64,000 bases of DNA from NCBI RefSeq assembly GCF_020091585.1, contig NZ_CP083582.1:6024536-6088535 (forward strand), in the 5' to 3' direction. Under the pieces are notes generated by a model. It saw only the letters and a program-made list of their open reading frames with translations, was not told where the DNA came from and made no database searches. The translations under genes and the position numbers were made by a program. The DNA is from Kovacikia minuta CCNUW1. Its GTDB lineage: Bacteria > Cyanobacteriota > Cyanobacteriia > Leptolyngbyales > Leptolyngbyaceae. Positions 10,679 through 20,447 of the stretch are shown here, piece by piece. Every line of letters begins with the position of its first letter. Position 1 is the first letter of the stretch.

Positions 10679-11475
10679 TATCCACCAACCTTACCCTGGC
10701 GTTTTGCTTCCTGTGCCGCCCAATGAAACAGGATCACTCCTACGGCAAAATAGGTAACTCCGTTGAGTAGGGCGATCGCAAACTGCCCCCAGTTCAACGC
10801 AACGCCCCTCGCCATTAACTGGCGCAGAATTTCGGCTCCTGGCGTCATGGGTAACAGCACCCCCAACAGGCGAGAAGCCCCGGTCCAGTTTTCGGTAGGG
10901 ACCATCAGCATAAACACTAACCCAAACGGTAAAAAGCCAAGCAACTGTTGCACCCGTTTTAGTAACAATGCTAGAGACCCAGCCGCTAAAGCCAATCCAT
11001 AGGCACCGAGTAAAACCGTCAGCAATGGCAATAGCAGCAACGGGGAAAAGGACAGTCGGCTACCCGTGAGCGCCATAATAATCAGCAAAATTACCAGATT
11101 CTGGGCTAACTGAAGCAGCAGATTTGCCAGTGCCCGGATGATAAACACCGTGGGAGCGCCGTAGGGAGTCAGAAAAATCTGTTCCAGCGTGCCGGTTAGT
11201 GCCTCCTGTTGCAGCCCCCCGGCGATATCGCCCACGATGAAGGTCACGAGAGACCAGAGGACATAACCGACCACGATCGCATCTAATCGTTCATTTCCCG
11301 CTGGGCTAACCGGCGAACTGGGCAGCGCCAACCCCGGACCGGCTACATAACGGGTGGTCAAAAATAATCCATAAAACGCAACGGTCAACCCGACAATACC
11401 CGCGATCGTCTCCGTCGAGTAACGTCGAAACAAAATCCAGCGCCGCTTCAGTTCTGCTAGAAAAAGGGTAAGCAT
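10675..11475 (-). CDS. ABC-2 type transporter permease
   Basis: This 266-residue integral membrane protein has about six hydrophobic segments and the ABC-2 permease pattern: a basic N-terminus (LAELKRRWILFRRY), an extracytoplasmic loop near residues 45-62, and a GGLQQEALTGTLEQIFLTP signature near 85-104 that is typical of the family. It would form the channel of an exporter, perhaps for drugs, lipids or polysaccharide. No ATPase gene adjoins it; a candidate partner of the right family lies at 44338-45267. The stop codon TAG (10675-10677) lies inside the terminal repeat of the adjacent MITE-like element, so the C-terminus may have been changed by that insertion. Confidence 0.87.
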   Translation of the reverse strand: MLTLFLAELKRRWILFRRYSTETIAGIVGLTVAFYGLFLTTRYVAGPGLALPSSPVSPAGNERLDAIVVGYVLWSLVTFIVGDIAGGLQQEALTGTLEQIFLTPYGAPTVFIIRALANLLLQLAQNLVILLIIMALTGSRLSFSPLLLLPLLTVLLGAYGLALAAGSLALLLKRVQQLLGFLPFGLVFMLMVPTENWTGASRLLGVLLPMTPGAEILRQLMARGVALNWGQFAIALLNGVTYFAVGVILFHWAAQEAKRQGKVGGY

Positions 11476-11642
11476 TTTAGGGAATAAGGAGTACGGAGTA
11501 GGGAAAAGACGAAAGGAATCAAAACAACCTCTTCACCCCCTACCCCCTCCACCCTATCACCCCCTCACCTCCAGCCTTCCTCTAGATCCCAATCTCAATT
11601 TTTCGTTATGGTATGCATGCGTCAACCACTGGGAGATATGTC

Positions 11643-12510
11643 ATGCAAATTGGGTTCATCGGCACTGGGTTAATGGGGTTACCCATGGCACAACGGATCC
11701 TGGATGCAGAGTTGCCATTGACGGTCTATAACCGCACGGCTGATCGGGTAGAACCCTTGAAAGCAGCAGGGGCGGCGATCGCATCCTCTCCTGATTCCCT
11801 GCTCCAGATTTCAACCTGCATTGTGTTGATGTTAACCAATGCTGAGGCAGTTCAGTCCGTGTTGCTGTCGGACACGTCCCGCCAGGAACTTGCAGGCAAA
11901 ACAATTATCCAGATGGGGACGATCGCCCCGTCCGAGAGTAAATCGATCCGAGACCAGGTGGAAGCCGCTGGGGGCAGTTACCTGGAGGCTCCAGTTCTGG
12001 GCAGCATCCCAGAAGCAAAAGCTGGCAATCTGATCGTGATGGTGGGTAGCACCCCGGAACAGTTTACTCAATGGCTAACTGTGCTGAAATGTTTTGGTTC
12101 AGATCCAGTGCTGGTCGGTCCCGTGGGAGCGGCAACCACGCTCAAGCTGGCATTGAACCAACTCATCGGTTCGCTGACCGCCGCTTTTGCCACCAGTCTT
12201 GGCTTTGTCCTGCGCCAGGGAGTCGAAGTGGAATTATTTATGCAAATCCTGCGGGAAAGCGCCCTTTACGCCCCCACGTTTGACAAGAAATTGCAGCGCA
12301 TGGTGGAACGGAACTACACCCATCCCAATCTTCCCAACCAAACACCTGCTTAAGGACACCCATCTCTTTCTGGCAGAAGCCGAGTCGCTAAAAGTCAGCA
12401 CCAGTCTAGTCACCGCTGTTAGTAGCATTCTTGCCAGGGCACTGGAATTGGGACTAGCAGATGAGGATTACTCAGCATTGTTCTCAGCAATTAATCCGGT
12501 GGAAGAGTAG
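11643..12510 (+). pseudogene. NAD(P)-dependent oxidoreductase, 3-hydroxyisobutyrate dehydrogenase family, frameshifted
   Basis: The reading starts at ATG 11643 (MQIGFIGTGLMGLPMAQRIL, a Rossmann GxGxxG site). NAD(P)-binding features continue through YNRTADRV, and the family hallmarks follow: a substrate-binding motif (FLEAPVLGS-like EAPVLGSIPEAKAG) near residue 110 and a helical C-terminal domain with the catalytic-lysine region GAATTLKLALNQLIG. The first frame ends at about 12353, but TKHLLKDTHLFLAEAES and the rest of the domain continue one frame over to 12510. One surplus base near 12324-12330 explains this; without it the product has 288 residues. An upstream in-frame ATG at 11613 is less likely. 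Substrate is unknown; glyoxylate/succinic semialdehyde reductases belong to the same family. Confidence 0.85.
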
Positions 12511-12736
12511 GGGAAAGGATGAAGGATAAAGGATAAAGGATAAAAAAGGTAGAGGGCAGAAGGTAGAAGATCGGGAGGACGCGGGGATATGAGAACGCGG
12601 AGAATTCTTCAATTCAAAATTTCTTCCCATTCCCCACTCTCTATTCCCCATTCCCGATCATTAAACTTCAAAATTCAAAACTTAAAACTCCCAATTCAAA
12701 ATTCATAATTCATAATTCATAATTCATAATTCTCCT
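12511..12736. repeat. Composite low-complexity repeat module
   Basis: Ordered blocks of short tandem repeats fill this spacer: AAAGGATAAAGGATAA, then GGCAGAAGGTAGAAG, a GACGCGG block, AATTCTTCAATTCAAAATTT, a CCCCACTC/CCCCATTC block and an ATTCATA block repeated about four times. The same block order recurs in other spacers of this window. No gene is present. Confidence 0.8.
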
Positions 12737-12739
12737 CCC

Positions 12740-13643
12740 ATGCTCAAAACAACGCCTTCTCCCATTCCTTACATCGTGGGTACGATCGCCCTCCTGGCAG
12801 GCGGCTATTGGTGGTTCTACCTGCAACCATCAGCCTCCAACCTCCCCAACCAAGCTTCCGGTTTCACCAATTCTCCCCCATCCTCCTCTGCGCCTGCCGC
12901 TTTCGTTGCACCGAAATCTGTGGCGGGTGGAACTCAAATCAGGGTAGATGGTTCAACAAGTATGGTGACGGTTAACCAAAATTTGAAACGGGCGTTCGAG
13001 ACCCGCTTTCCGGGAACACAGGTGATCGTAAAGGCGAATGGGTCGAATCGAGGAATTCAGGATTTGCGGGCGGGAAGGGTAGATATTGCTGCGATTTCTC
13101 GCCCGCTGACAACCCCAGAGATGAGTCAGGGATTGCGGTCGGTTCCCGTTGCCAGTGACGCGATCGCCCTGGTGGTGGGGGTGAATAATCCTTTCAAAGG
13201 GGGGTTAACCGCTCAGCAGGTGGAAGCCATCTTTCAGGGCAATTTGACGGACTGGGCAGAGGTCGGAGGAAAGGGCGGTACGATCCAGGTGATTAACCGT
13301 CCAGAAGTTAGCGGCACCCACCAGGCATTTAAAGATCGGGTGTTAAAGAACAGCAACTTTGGCACCACTGCCAATATCAAAACCCTGCCGCAGGATGCAA
13401 CAACACCTTTGTTGCGTGCCCTGAGCCAGGACTGGTATCGGCTATGCCACCTATTCTCAGGTGGCACAACAGAAGACCATTCGAGTGGTGACGATCGATG
13501 GCATGCTGCCGAATGACCCCAAATATCCTTACAATCGCACCCTGTTTTATGTCTACAAATTTCCTGCGACCCCTGTAGCTCAAGCCTTTTTAGGCTATGC
13601 AACTTCCCCCCCCGGACAGGCAGCGATCTTTGCTGAAAATTAA
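12740..13643 (+). pseudogene. PstS-like phosphate/substrate-binding protein, frameshifted
   Basis: The N-terminal frame has a membrane anchor (residues 10-26) and a Pro/Ser linker, then a PBP-like domain of the PstS type: IRVDGSTSMVTVNQNLKRAF, GSNRGIQDLRAGRVDIAAIS and VINRPEVSGTHQAFKDRVL. That frame ends at 13516, but the conserved GIGYATYSQVAQQKTIRV segment and the end of the domain lie one frame over to 13643. A single surplus base near 13430-13433 accounts for it and gives 300 residues. It would bind a small anion such as phosphate, or sense it, outside the membrane. No Pst permease gene is adjacent, so its role as transporter part or free binding protein is open. Confidence 0.83.
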
Positions 13644-13670
13644 TACAGGTAGTCTTCAGGTGTTAGGTGA

Positions 13671-13755
13671 TAGGGATTAGGGTGTGGGGTGTGGGGTGTG
13701 GGGTGTGGGGTGTGAAATATGTAGGGTATAGGGTGTGAAATATAGGGTCAAAGAA
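13671..13755. repeat. GGGTGTG heptamer array
   Basis: At least five tandem GTGGGGT-type heptamers are followed by degenerate TAGGGTATAGGGTGTGAAAT units. It resembles the short tandemly repeated repetitive sequences known from heterocystous cyanobacteria. The same heptamer occurs within coding regions near 16765, 17395 and 39650. Confidence 0.8.
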
Positions 13756-13852
13756 TCAAGGAGGTTAAGTCCATCAGACACAAATTTTTGCCCAACCCCC
13801 TCAAAACTTAAAACTTAAAATTTAGAACTTAAAACTCCTCTGGAAACGCCCG

Positions 13853-14497
13853 ATGGAAGAACGATTAACGCCGGAACAACTAACCAAAATCGTGGGTGAG
13901 GTAGAACGCCTTGCCCAACGTCGCCAGGAAGAGATCGATCGGCCGCAACTGGAGGAAATTTTGCGAGAACTGAGTCTGCCCCCAGAGTTGCTGGATGATG
14001 CCCTGATTCAGTTCCAGCGGCGAGAAGCCCTGGCGGTTCAGCAGCGGCGGCAGCGTTGGATTGTGGCGGGAGTACTTGCTGGACTGGTGGCTTTAGGCGG
14101 GGCAGGGTTCCTGTTTTGGCAGCAGCAGCAAACCGTTTTTCGTCAGAACCAGGCGCAGCTTGCCCGTATCTCTGCCCAACAGGATCGAATAACTCCAGTG
14201 CAAAATGATGGCGGCAATCTGGCAACCGTTTCGCGCCAGACAAATCCACTTTTGGTCTACCGAGTTACGCTGAAGGATGCCCCCGTGGGCACGCGGTTGA
14301 ACCTTTCCTGCGACTGGGTTGCCCCCAACGGGGAGGTGGTGAAGCAGAACCGCTACCAAACCCGCGAAATCAGTACCCCCATTTGGGAAACCCACTGCCA
14401 AAACCAACTGGGATCTGCATCACCCGTGGGCACCTGGCAGGTGCGGATGCTGTTGGGCGATCGCGTTCTCAGTGATGCCTCCTTTGACGTGAACTAA
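13853..14497 (+). CDS. Conserved hypothetical membrane-anchored protein
   Basis: I do not recognise this 214-residue protein by name. It has a charged, helical cytoplasmic N-terminus (MEERLTPEQLTKIVGEVERL, to about residue 65), one membrane segment near 70-88 (VAGVLAGLVALGGAGFLFW), a short Gln-rich linker, and a C-terminal domain of about 90 residues likely rich in beta strands, with two Cys (LNLSCDWVAPNG, ETHCQNQL) and ending GTWQVRMLLGDRVLSDASF. The C-terminal domain is probably outside the cytoplasm. It ends 4 bp before the asparagine-synthase-like gene, suggesting an operon of three genes with the LysA-like gene. Confidence 0.7.
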   Translation: MEERLTPEQLTKIVGEVERLAQRRQEEIDRPQLEEILRELSLPPELLDDALIQFQRREALAVQQRRQRWIVAGVLAGLVALGGAGFLFWQQQQTVFRQNQAQLARISAQQDRITPVQNDGGNLATVSRQTNPLLVYRVTLKDAPVGTRLNLSCDWVAPNGEVVKQNRYQTREISTPIWETHCQNQLGSASPVGTWQVRMLLGDRVLSDASFDVN

Positions 14498-14501
14498 AGG
14501 T

Positions 14502-16662
14502 ATGCCTGGACTCCAAACTGCAACGACTCAACCCTATCAGTTTGTAGGCTACTGGGGCTTTGGAGCAGCATTGGCGTTAGAAGAACGGTTGACCCATTTA
14601 GTGAACCAGGCGGCTCCCAGTCAAGCTGTGCCGCAGCAAGGTGGACAATCCCCGCTCCATGCTTCACTAACCCAACCCACCTGGGAATGGAAGGTCGCCT
14701 ATCTAGGGGAATCCACTGGAAAGATTGCCCACCCTCCAGGAATCATCGCTGCGATCGCTGCCTCTGGAGCAGGTGATTCCGCTTGCTCCAAGGGTGCTGC
14801 GGTCGATGCCTGGGTGAAGATTGAGGGCGATCGCCTGATTTTGGGGCGGGAACCCCTTTGGTCGCGTTCCCCTCTATTGGACTCAAATGGGGCAGACCAT
14901 CTGGTTCGCCTCACGGTTGAGTTTTTTGCTGCCCCTCCTCGACTCCCCCCCCATCAGCATCCCGGCTTTATATGGCTATAGCTGTTTCTCCTACGTTCCG
15001 ACCCCCCTAACCCCGATTACTGGAATTTTCTCTGTCCCAGCCGCAACGGAACAGATCTGGGGCTGGGAGGAACCTGGCAAACTGGCTGCGGCAATAACGC
15101 AGCGATCGCTGGAATGGCAGGAGTTAACCCCGCAGTTACAGGACGAGGGGAGGGCGATCGACCAACTCCAAACCTTGCTGAAAGATGCGGTATCCCGGCA
15201 GATTGAGGATTTGGGCGACGACCCCGTAGGCGTTTTGCTGTCCGGTGGATTGGATTCTTCCATCGTTGCCGCTCTATTGGTGCAGGCAGGATTAAAAGTG
15301 CGTGCCTATACCCTCGACTTTGGAACGGTCGGAGTCCCAGAGTTGCCCTACGCGGAACAAGTAGCAGCACACCTCCAGATTCCTCTAACCAGGGTAGATA
15401 TTACCCCCCGGCGCATCCGGCGATCGCTCCTACCCACCGTTCGGGCATTGGATTTGCCCTTTGGGGATGGCGTCACGGTGCCCCTGTTTCTGCTATGCCA
15501 AGCTGCCAGTCAGGAAACACGGGTGATTTTTAATGGCGAAGGCGGCGACCAGTTGTTTGCGGGCTGGACCAATAAACCCCTGATTGCAGCAGGAATTTAT
15601 GAAACCAGGCAGACCGCAGAAACTAGCATTGAGCAGCAATATCTCCGCACCTTCCATCGCCTGTGGGGCTACGAAAAGGTACTGTTTCAGCCGGAAATAC
15701 GGACCCAGATCCAGCACCTCAATCCACAGGACTGGCTCCAGGAAGCGCTGGACCCGACTTTTAGCACTTCTCTGCTCCATCGTCTGCGGCGAGCCAATTT
15801 AATGTTGAAAGGGGCACAAAACATCCATCCCCGTGCCACCGCCCTGGGACTGGCGCATGGGTTAGGGGTGCGATCGCCCTTCTGCGATTTGCCCCTGGCA
15901 GAATGGGCTTTTCAGCTCGCACCGTCGCTCCACCTGCAAGGCTCCTGCGAAAAATACATTCTGAAACGAGCTGTAGAACCCTGGTTGCCGCCCGAAATTG
16001 TCTGGAGAACCAAGCGGGGGATGGGAGTTCCCTTAACTTCCTGGTGTTTGAATGGGCTATGGCATGAACTGGGAACCTGGCTCAACCCAGGGCGACTCCG
16101 GCAGGAAGGACTTTGGGAACCCCAGATCGCGACTCGGATCGCCGCTGGTGAACTGGGCACCCTCCAGGGTCGCCGCATTGGTGAAAGCCTGTGGTTACTC
16201 CTCCTGTGGCAGGTGTGGCAACAGACTTTAGGAGAAACAGCCCCCCCATCCTCCCTCGACCACCCCTTCTGGCTTCCCCCTGGCTGGGACAACAATATCT
16301 GCACTACCGGAAAAGGAGCAAAGAATGCTGAGCCACCCCCCCATCCCCCATCCCCCATCCCCCATCCCCCGTCCCCCCATTTCCCCATCCCCTGGCGCAG
16401 GAACTCCTCGCCACTTACGGTTCCCCCCTCTACGTCTACAGGGGCGATCGCCTGCGCCAAACCATTTGTCAGATCACCCATGCCATCCCCTATCCCCGTA
16501 CCCAGTTCCACTTCGCCAGCGTCACTAACGGCAATATTTCCCTACTTCGCATCTTCCGGGAATCAGGATGGGGACTCCACGCCAACACCCCTGGCGACAT
16601 TTACCTGGGTCTCCAGGCAGGCTTTCACCCCAGCCAGGTCGTCTACAGCGGCAGCAACCTGA
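14502..16662 (+). pseudogene. Asparagine-synthase-like protein, frameshifted
   Basis: The first frame (ATG 14502) encodes a shortened glutaminase-like half ending in VDAWVKIEGDRLILGREPL. Conserved sequence then continues one frame over as GRVPLYWTQMGQTIWFASRL, so one surplus base in 14853-14859 breaks the gene. The synthetase half is intact, with the PP-loop VLLSGGLDSSIVAALLV, FNGEGGDQLFAGW and KYILKRAV. The usual N-terminal catalytic Cys is not seen, so it may work as a non-glutamine ATP-dependent amide or beta-lactam-type ligase. Homology ends near 16300; the open frame runs on to 16662 through a C-rich repeat and across the LysA-like gene in the wrong frame, so the true stop was probably lost. 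Confidence 0.8.
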
Positions 16663-17669
16663 ACCGGGACGAGATGGCACAAATTCTTCATTGGGGGATA
16701 AAAATGCTCAATTTAGATAGTTTGTCCCAGATGCAGCTTTTTTGTGAAGTCTATGAGGAAATGGGGTGTGGGGTGTGGGGTGTGGGGTATGGGGAAGAAA
16801 TTCAAAATTCAAAATTCAAAATTCAAAATTCAAAATTTTCCTCCCCATCCTCCATCTCTCCTCCCTCCTCCCTCTCGCTCCCCCGTTTAGGGCTTCGCCT
16901 CAATCTTCCCGCACTCACGGGAGACAGCCGGATTGGGGTACGTCCAGAGGAGTTTTCCGCCGCGATCGCCCTGGCTCAAAAAGTGGGACTCAAACTCAGC
17001 GGGCTGCACTTTTACCGGGGAACAGGAACCAATGCTACGGTTGCCTTTACCCAGGTGATAGATCGGGTGCTGGCAATCGCCCAACAGCTTCCAGATTGGG
17101 AATTTCTCGACTTTGGAGGTGGGTTTGGCTATCCCTATCGCCAGCACGGAATTGCCTTCAATTGGCAGCAATTTGGCAGGGAGTTGTCCGATCGCCTGGA
17201 GCAATTGGATCGATCGATTGAATTAGTGATTGAGCCAGGCAGGGCAGCGATCGCCGGATGTGCCACCCTTCTGTGCCGGGTTGTTTCCGTCAAATGGCAA
17301 GCCGAAAAACAAATCGTCGGCGTCGATACCACCGTTGCCAATCTTTCAGTACCTTCAGTGCATGGAGGATATCGGGAAATTGTTGCGTTGGCACACCCCA
17401 CACCCCACACCCCACACCCTACTGACATTTGCGGCAACACCACCTACTCCCGCGACTATTTGGGCAAAAACTGTCTGCTGCCCGCACTGGAAATTGGCGA
17501 TATTCTTGCCATTCTGGATGTGGGTGCCTACGGTTATGCCATGTCTTCCCACTTTTTGCACCGCCCCAGACCTGCGGAAGTCCTGCTGCAATCAGGTAGC
17601 CATCGTCTGATTCGCAAACGAGAAGACTACAGTATTTTGTTAGAGAATCAAGTGTTTGAAGCCATCTGA
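16325..17669 (+). pseudogene. LysA/ornithine-decarboxylase-like PLP-fold protein, disrupted by low-complexity inserts
   Basis: An AAAGGAG ribosome-binding site precedes ATG 16325. After four codons a C-rich repeat (about 16333-16392) shifts the frame; the conserved protein resumes as LAQELLATYGSPLYVYRGDR and continues to 17669. It has the alanine-racemase barrel and decarboxylase C-terminal sheet: LDFGGGFGYPY, EPGRAAIAG, CGNTTYSRDYLGK and LDVGAYGYAMSS. Two more inserts occur in frame: about 35 residues after FCEVYEEM (from 16763) and HPTPHTPHP near 17395. The usual PLP lysine (in YAVKAN) seems to be Val in FHFASVTNGN, so ordinary decarboxylase activity is doubtful. It is likely co-transcribed with the asparagine-synthase-like gene. 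Confidence 0.75.
16763..16885. repeat. Low-complexity insert in the LysA-like gene
   Basis: GGGTGTG heptamers, then about five ATTCAAA heptamers, then a C/T-rich CCTCC block lie inside the coding sequence. They encode [23 protein letters not shown] and a Ser/Pro run. The sequence on both sides keeps the same frame and the family similarity. Confidence 0.85.
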
Positions 17670-17800
17670 CTCGTTATCAAAGAAGGCAGAAGGCAAGGAG
17701 GGGTGTGGGGTGTGGGTCAAAACTTTTCCCGATATATCTCATCCCTCATCCTTTCCCTACCACCTACCACCTACCACCTACCACCTGCTGTAACACCTCC
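17670..17800. repeat. Low-complexity spacer
   Basis: A GGGTGTG dimer and four ACCACCT heptamers fill most of this spacer. The heptamers end 10 bp before the next start codon. Confidence 0.7.
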
Positions 17801-19111
17801 ATGAAATGCATCCAGTGCGGTACAGACAATAATTTGAAAGACCGAACCAACAACCAGGGACGGTGCATCAACTGTCAGCATTCGTTTGCGTTTGAGCCAA
17901 CCACAATGGGCACGGTGAAAGTGACTGATCCCATGTTTGCGAAGGCGATCGCAGATATTTCTGCGAATGGCACCCTGTTTTTTACCCCGAAACAGTTGCT
18001 TTACTTATTGGAAAATCGGCTGAGAAGGAGAACCGCTTCACCGGGATGTCTGTTTATATTCTTTTTTGTATTTATGAACATTTGGGCACCGGGCTTTTTC
18101 GGAGGCTTTTTATCGATGGCGACAGGCAATCGATGGCTTCCGTTTGTGCTGGTTTCAGTCGTAACCAACCTGATTTTTATTACTCATTTGCTGCGGTTAA
18201 GCCAGTCAAGCAAACTGAATTACCACGATCGTAGAGAAAATGCCAAATATTTACGGATAGCGGGTGGGCTAATACTGGTCATTGGAATTTTGGGTAGCCT
18301 ATTTTTGTGGAAATCCTATATTTTATTTGTAATTAGTGTGCTACTGGGTATGTCAGCCCTTTATTTGGGAGCAAGGCAACTGGCAAAACAGGCTGCCATT
18401 CCTCAAACTTTTTTAACCAGCCCCCAAGTCTTTCAGCATTGGTTAGCAACCTGGCAACGCCATAACCCGGCGATCGATAAATTGCTTCCCCCACCCCGTG
18501 AAACGAACCCGAACCCCTCAGTTAATTCGGAGATTACTGCCTACAGTTTCGATCGGTTAGTGGTGTGCGATCACGCTGAGATTGCCCAACTCCTGATTGC
18601 AAACAATTTTCACTTTGAAAATAACTGCGCCATTCTCAGCATTACAGGCTATCCCGAAAGTATTTTTGAAACCACCATGACAATGCTGCGCCGAAACCCA
18701 GACCTGAGGGTTTATGCAATTCACAGTTGCACCCCACGGGGAATTCAATTGGCTTATCACCTGCGAACCAGCCCACAATGGTTTCAAAATAGCCAGATTT
18801 CTATTATTGATGTGGGTTTATTGCCCCGCCAAATTATTGCTAATAAGGACATGTTCGTCCAAAATTCCATCGAAATGGTTCAGGCTGCCAGACAGATTCC
18901 ATCCGAGGTGCGACAGGAACTTTCTGCGTCTGAACTAGCATGGTTAGAAGCTGGAAACTTTGTGGAGTTAGAATCCTTTTCGCCCAGAAGAATTATCCAC
19001 GTTTTAAACCACGGGATTGCTGGTAGCCGAGATCTGGGTAGCGATGAAAGTGGCTTAATTTTGGTTGGTGATTCCAGCAATTACATTTATGCCTCTGATA
19101 ATTTTGGCTAA
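17801..19111 (+). CDS. Zinc-ribbon membrane protein of unknown function
   Basis: I chose ATG 17801 because it opens the protein with a zinc ribbon, MKCIQCGTDNN...GRCINCQHSF (two CxxC pairs); the in-frame sequence upstream is repeat DNA. The 436-residue protein then has a short soluble part, four hydrophobic segments in two pairs (about residues 82-130 and 150-185), and a soluble C-terminal half. The C-terminal part has alternating strands and helices (VVCDHAEIAQLLIANNFHF, DLRVYAIHSC, ISIIDVGLLPRQII), suggesting a nucleotide-binding-like or toprim-like fold. I cannot assign a function. It overlaps nothing, and a YjbQ-family gene follows 46 bp downstream. Confidence 0.75.
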   Translation: MKCIQCGTDNNLKDRTNNQGRCINCQHSFAFEPTTMGTVKVTDPMFAKAIADISANGTLFFTPKQLLYLLENRLRRRTASPGCLFIFFFVFMNIWAPGFFGGFLSMATGNRWLPFVLVSVVTNLIFITHLLRLSQSSKLNYHDRRENAKYLRIAGGLILVIGILGSLFLWKSYILFVISVLLGMSALYLGARQLAKQAAIPQTFLTSPQVFQHWLATWQRHNPAIDKLLPPPRETNPNPSVNSEITAYSFDRLVVCDHAEIAQLLIANNFHFENNCAILSITGYPESIFETTMTMLRRNPDLRVYAIHSCTPRGIQLAYHLRTSPQWFQNSQISIIDVGLLPRQIIANKDMFVQNSIEMVQAARQIPSEVRQELSASELAWLEAGNFVELESFSPRRIIHVLNHGIAGSRDLGSDESGLILVGDSSNYIYASDNFG

Positions 19112-19157
19112 CTTCCCCCTCTCCTCACCCCACACTCCACACCCCACACCCCATCCT

Positions 19158-19574
19158 ATGACCCATTACCAACAAATTCTACGCATCCCAACAACGGGCA
19201 AATCTCTGAGTAAAATCACCGCCAAAGTGCAGTCGGTTGTTGCTGATGCTCATGTGCAAACGGGACTGTGTACATTATTTCTACGGCATACGTCCGCTAG
19301 TTTGTTGATTCAGGAAAATGCAGACCCGGATGTGCTGAGAGATTTAGAAAATTTCTTTGCCAAACTGTTTCCAGAGTGGGAGAACTACATCCATAGCACC
19401 GAGGGACCAGACGATATGCCCGCCCATATTCGGACGGCTTTGACGAGTACTTCTGAGCAGATCCCGATCGCCCACGGTCGGCTGCTGTTGGGAACCTGGC
19501 AGGGCATTTACCTGTGGGAACACCGTCAGCACAACCATACCCGTGAGGTTGTTGTGCATGTGATGGGCGATTAA
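19158..19574 (+). CDS. YjbQ family protein (UPF0047, secondary thiamine-phosphate synthase type)
   Basis: The start at ATG 19158 (MTHYQQILRIPTTGKSLSKI) gives 138 residues, the usual family length; in-frame codons upstream are CACCCCA repeat DNA. Conserved family features are FLRHTSASLLIQENADPDV near residue 40, a HSTEGPDDMPAHIRTALTS segment near 78, and the ending GTWQGIYLWEHRQHNHTREV. The conserved His residues likely bind a metal or phosphate. Members of the family have weak thiamine-phosphate synthase activity and may act in cofactor or phosphate-ester metabolism. Its physiological job is not settled. Confidence 0.9.
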   Translation: MTHYQQILRIPTTGKSLSKITAKVQSVVADAHVQTGLCTLFLRHTSASLLIQENADPDVLRDLENFFAKLFPEWENYIHSTEGPDDMPAHIRTALTSTSEQIPIAHGRLLLGTWQGIYLWEHRQHNHTREVVVHVMGD

Positions 19575-19647
19575 ATGCTGCTGGTTCCATAGAAAATGCG
19601 GTTTCTGCCCCGACACCCCTGCTCCTTTGCCCTCTCACCTCCACCCT

Positions 19648-19941
19648 ATGTCTGACCACAACACCCTGTTCCTGCAAACGGCTTCCACTGTCATAAATAA
19701 ACTGGATGCCTGCTATGGGGAAGCCGCACCAGATAGGAAAGTTGAACTTAAAGAGGAGTTGGATAGGGCAGTGATGAATTTTTCAGAAACTCGCTGCAAA
19801 ATTCTGGAGAATGAGGTGCACTGCACCGCAGAGGATGTAGCCCGGATACAAACTCTGCTGAATGAAGTTGAGCAGGCAAGAGAAATTCAAGCGGTGCAGG
19901 CGATCGCAATCCGAGTCACCCAACTTCTGGCAAGCTTGTAA
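19648..19941 (+). CDS. Small helical hypothetical protein
   Basis: The 97-residue protein (from ATG 19648, MSDHNTLFLQTASTVINKL) is predicted all-helical and charged, with a probable coiled coil from ELKEELDRAVMNFSETRC to the end. I recognise no domain and no signal peptide. It lies 73 bp after the YjbQ gene in the same direction. The clean codon pattern and ordered hydrophobic spacing support coding, but the function is unknown. Confidence 0.6.
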   Translation: MSDHNTLFLQTASTVINKLDACYGEAAPDRKVELKEELDRAVMNFSETRCKILENEVHCTAEDVARIQTLLNEVEQAREIQAVQAIAIRVTQLLASL

Positions 19942-20447
19942 GGGCAGGAATTAAGGGGCAAGTGCCCGGTGTCCTCATCATCATCCCCTATCTGGTTAAT
20001 CCGGGGTCACTGATTCCTGTTCGCTTCCATACCCTGCTTTGCTGTCGCGATCCTGTTTGGATTTTGAGAAAGGATTCTGCTGGCATCCCTTCTCATACCA
20101 ATTTGAATTGAAAACGCGACAGATCGGGGAGGGGCGTTTGGCCAAACGCCCCTACAGGATATTGATGTGCCACGAGGACTATTTAATTTGGTATCAAAAA
20201 GTCTCTCCCTCTCACAACTAAATTTAGGACTGCGATCTGGACCAATTAATCGTCCATTTTGGACGTTTTCGGGTAGGCTCTAAGAACCCGATTTAATACA
20301 GAATATAAAATAATTTGCCGAATCCCCTACATTTAGGTATCATCTTAGGCTTTAGAGGGGAATCGTTTATTCCCAACGCTAAATCTAGCGTGTATAGGGT
20401 TTGCATAAACTGGTGAATCTATCAGGAGTTTCCTGGGCAGGTGTGGG
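19942..20447. other. Intergenic region with a MITE-like element
   Basis: The 506-bp spacer holds the palindromic element at 20051-20194 described separately. The rest, including about 200 bp before the next gene, shows no gene. GGACCAATTAATCGTCCATTTTGG-like AT-rich DNA near 20240-20270 may be promoter sequence, but no clear boxes can be named. Confidence 0.4.
20051..20194. repeat. MITE-like element with central palindrome
   Basis: The inner part (20095-20194) has inverted ends ATACCAATTTGAATT and ATTTAATTTGGTAT around a perfect 22-bp palindrome whose half is GGGGCGTTTGG (20131-20152). The preceding 45 bp (20051-20095) recur at 63951-63995 with 38 of 45 bases identical, so the mobile unit may be larger than the palindromic core. 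Confidence 0.7.
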
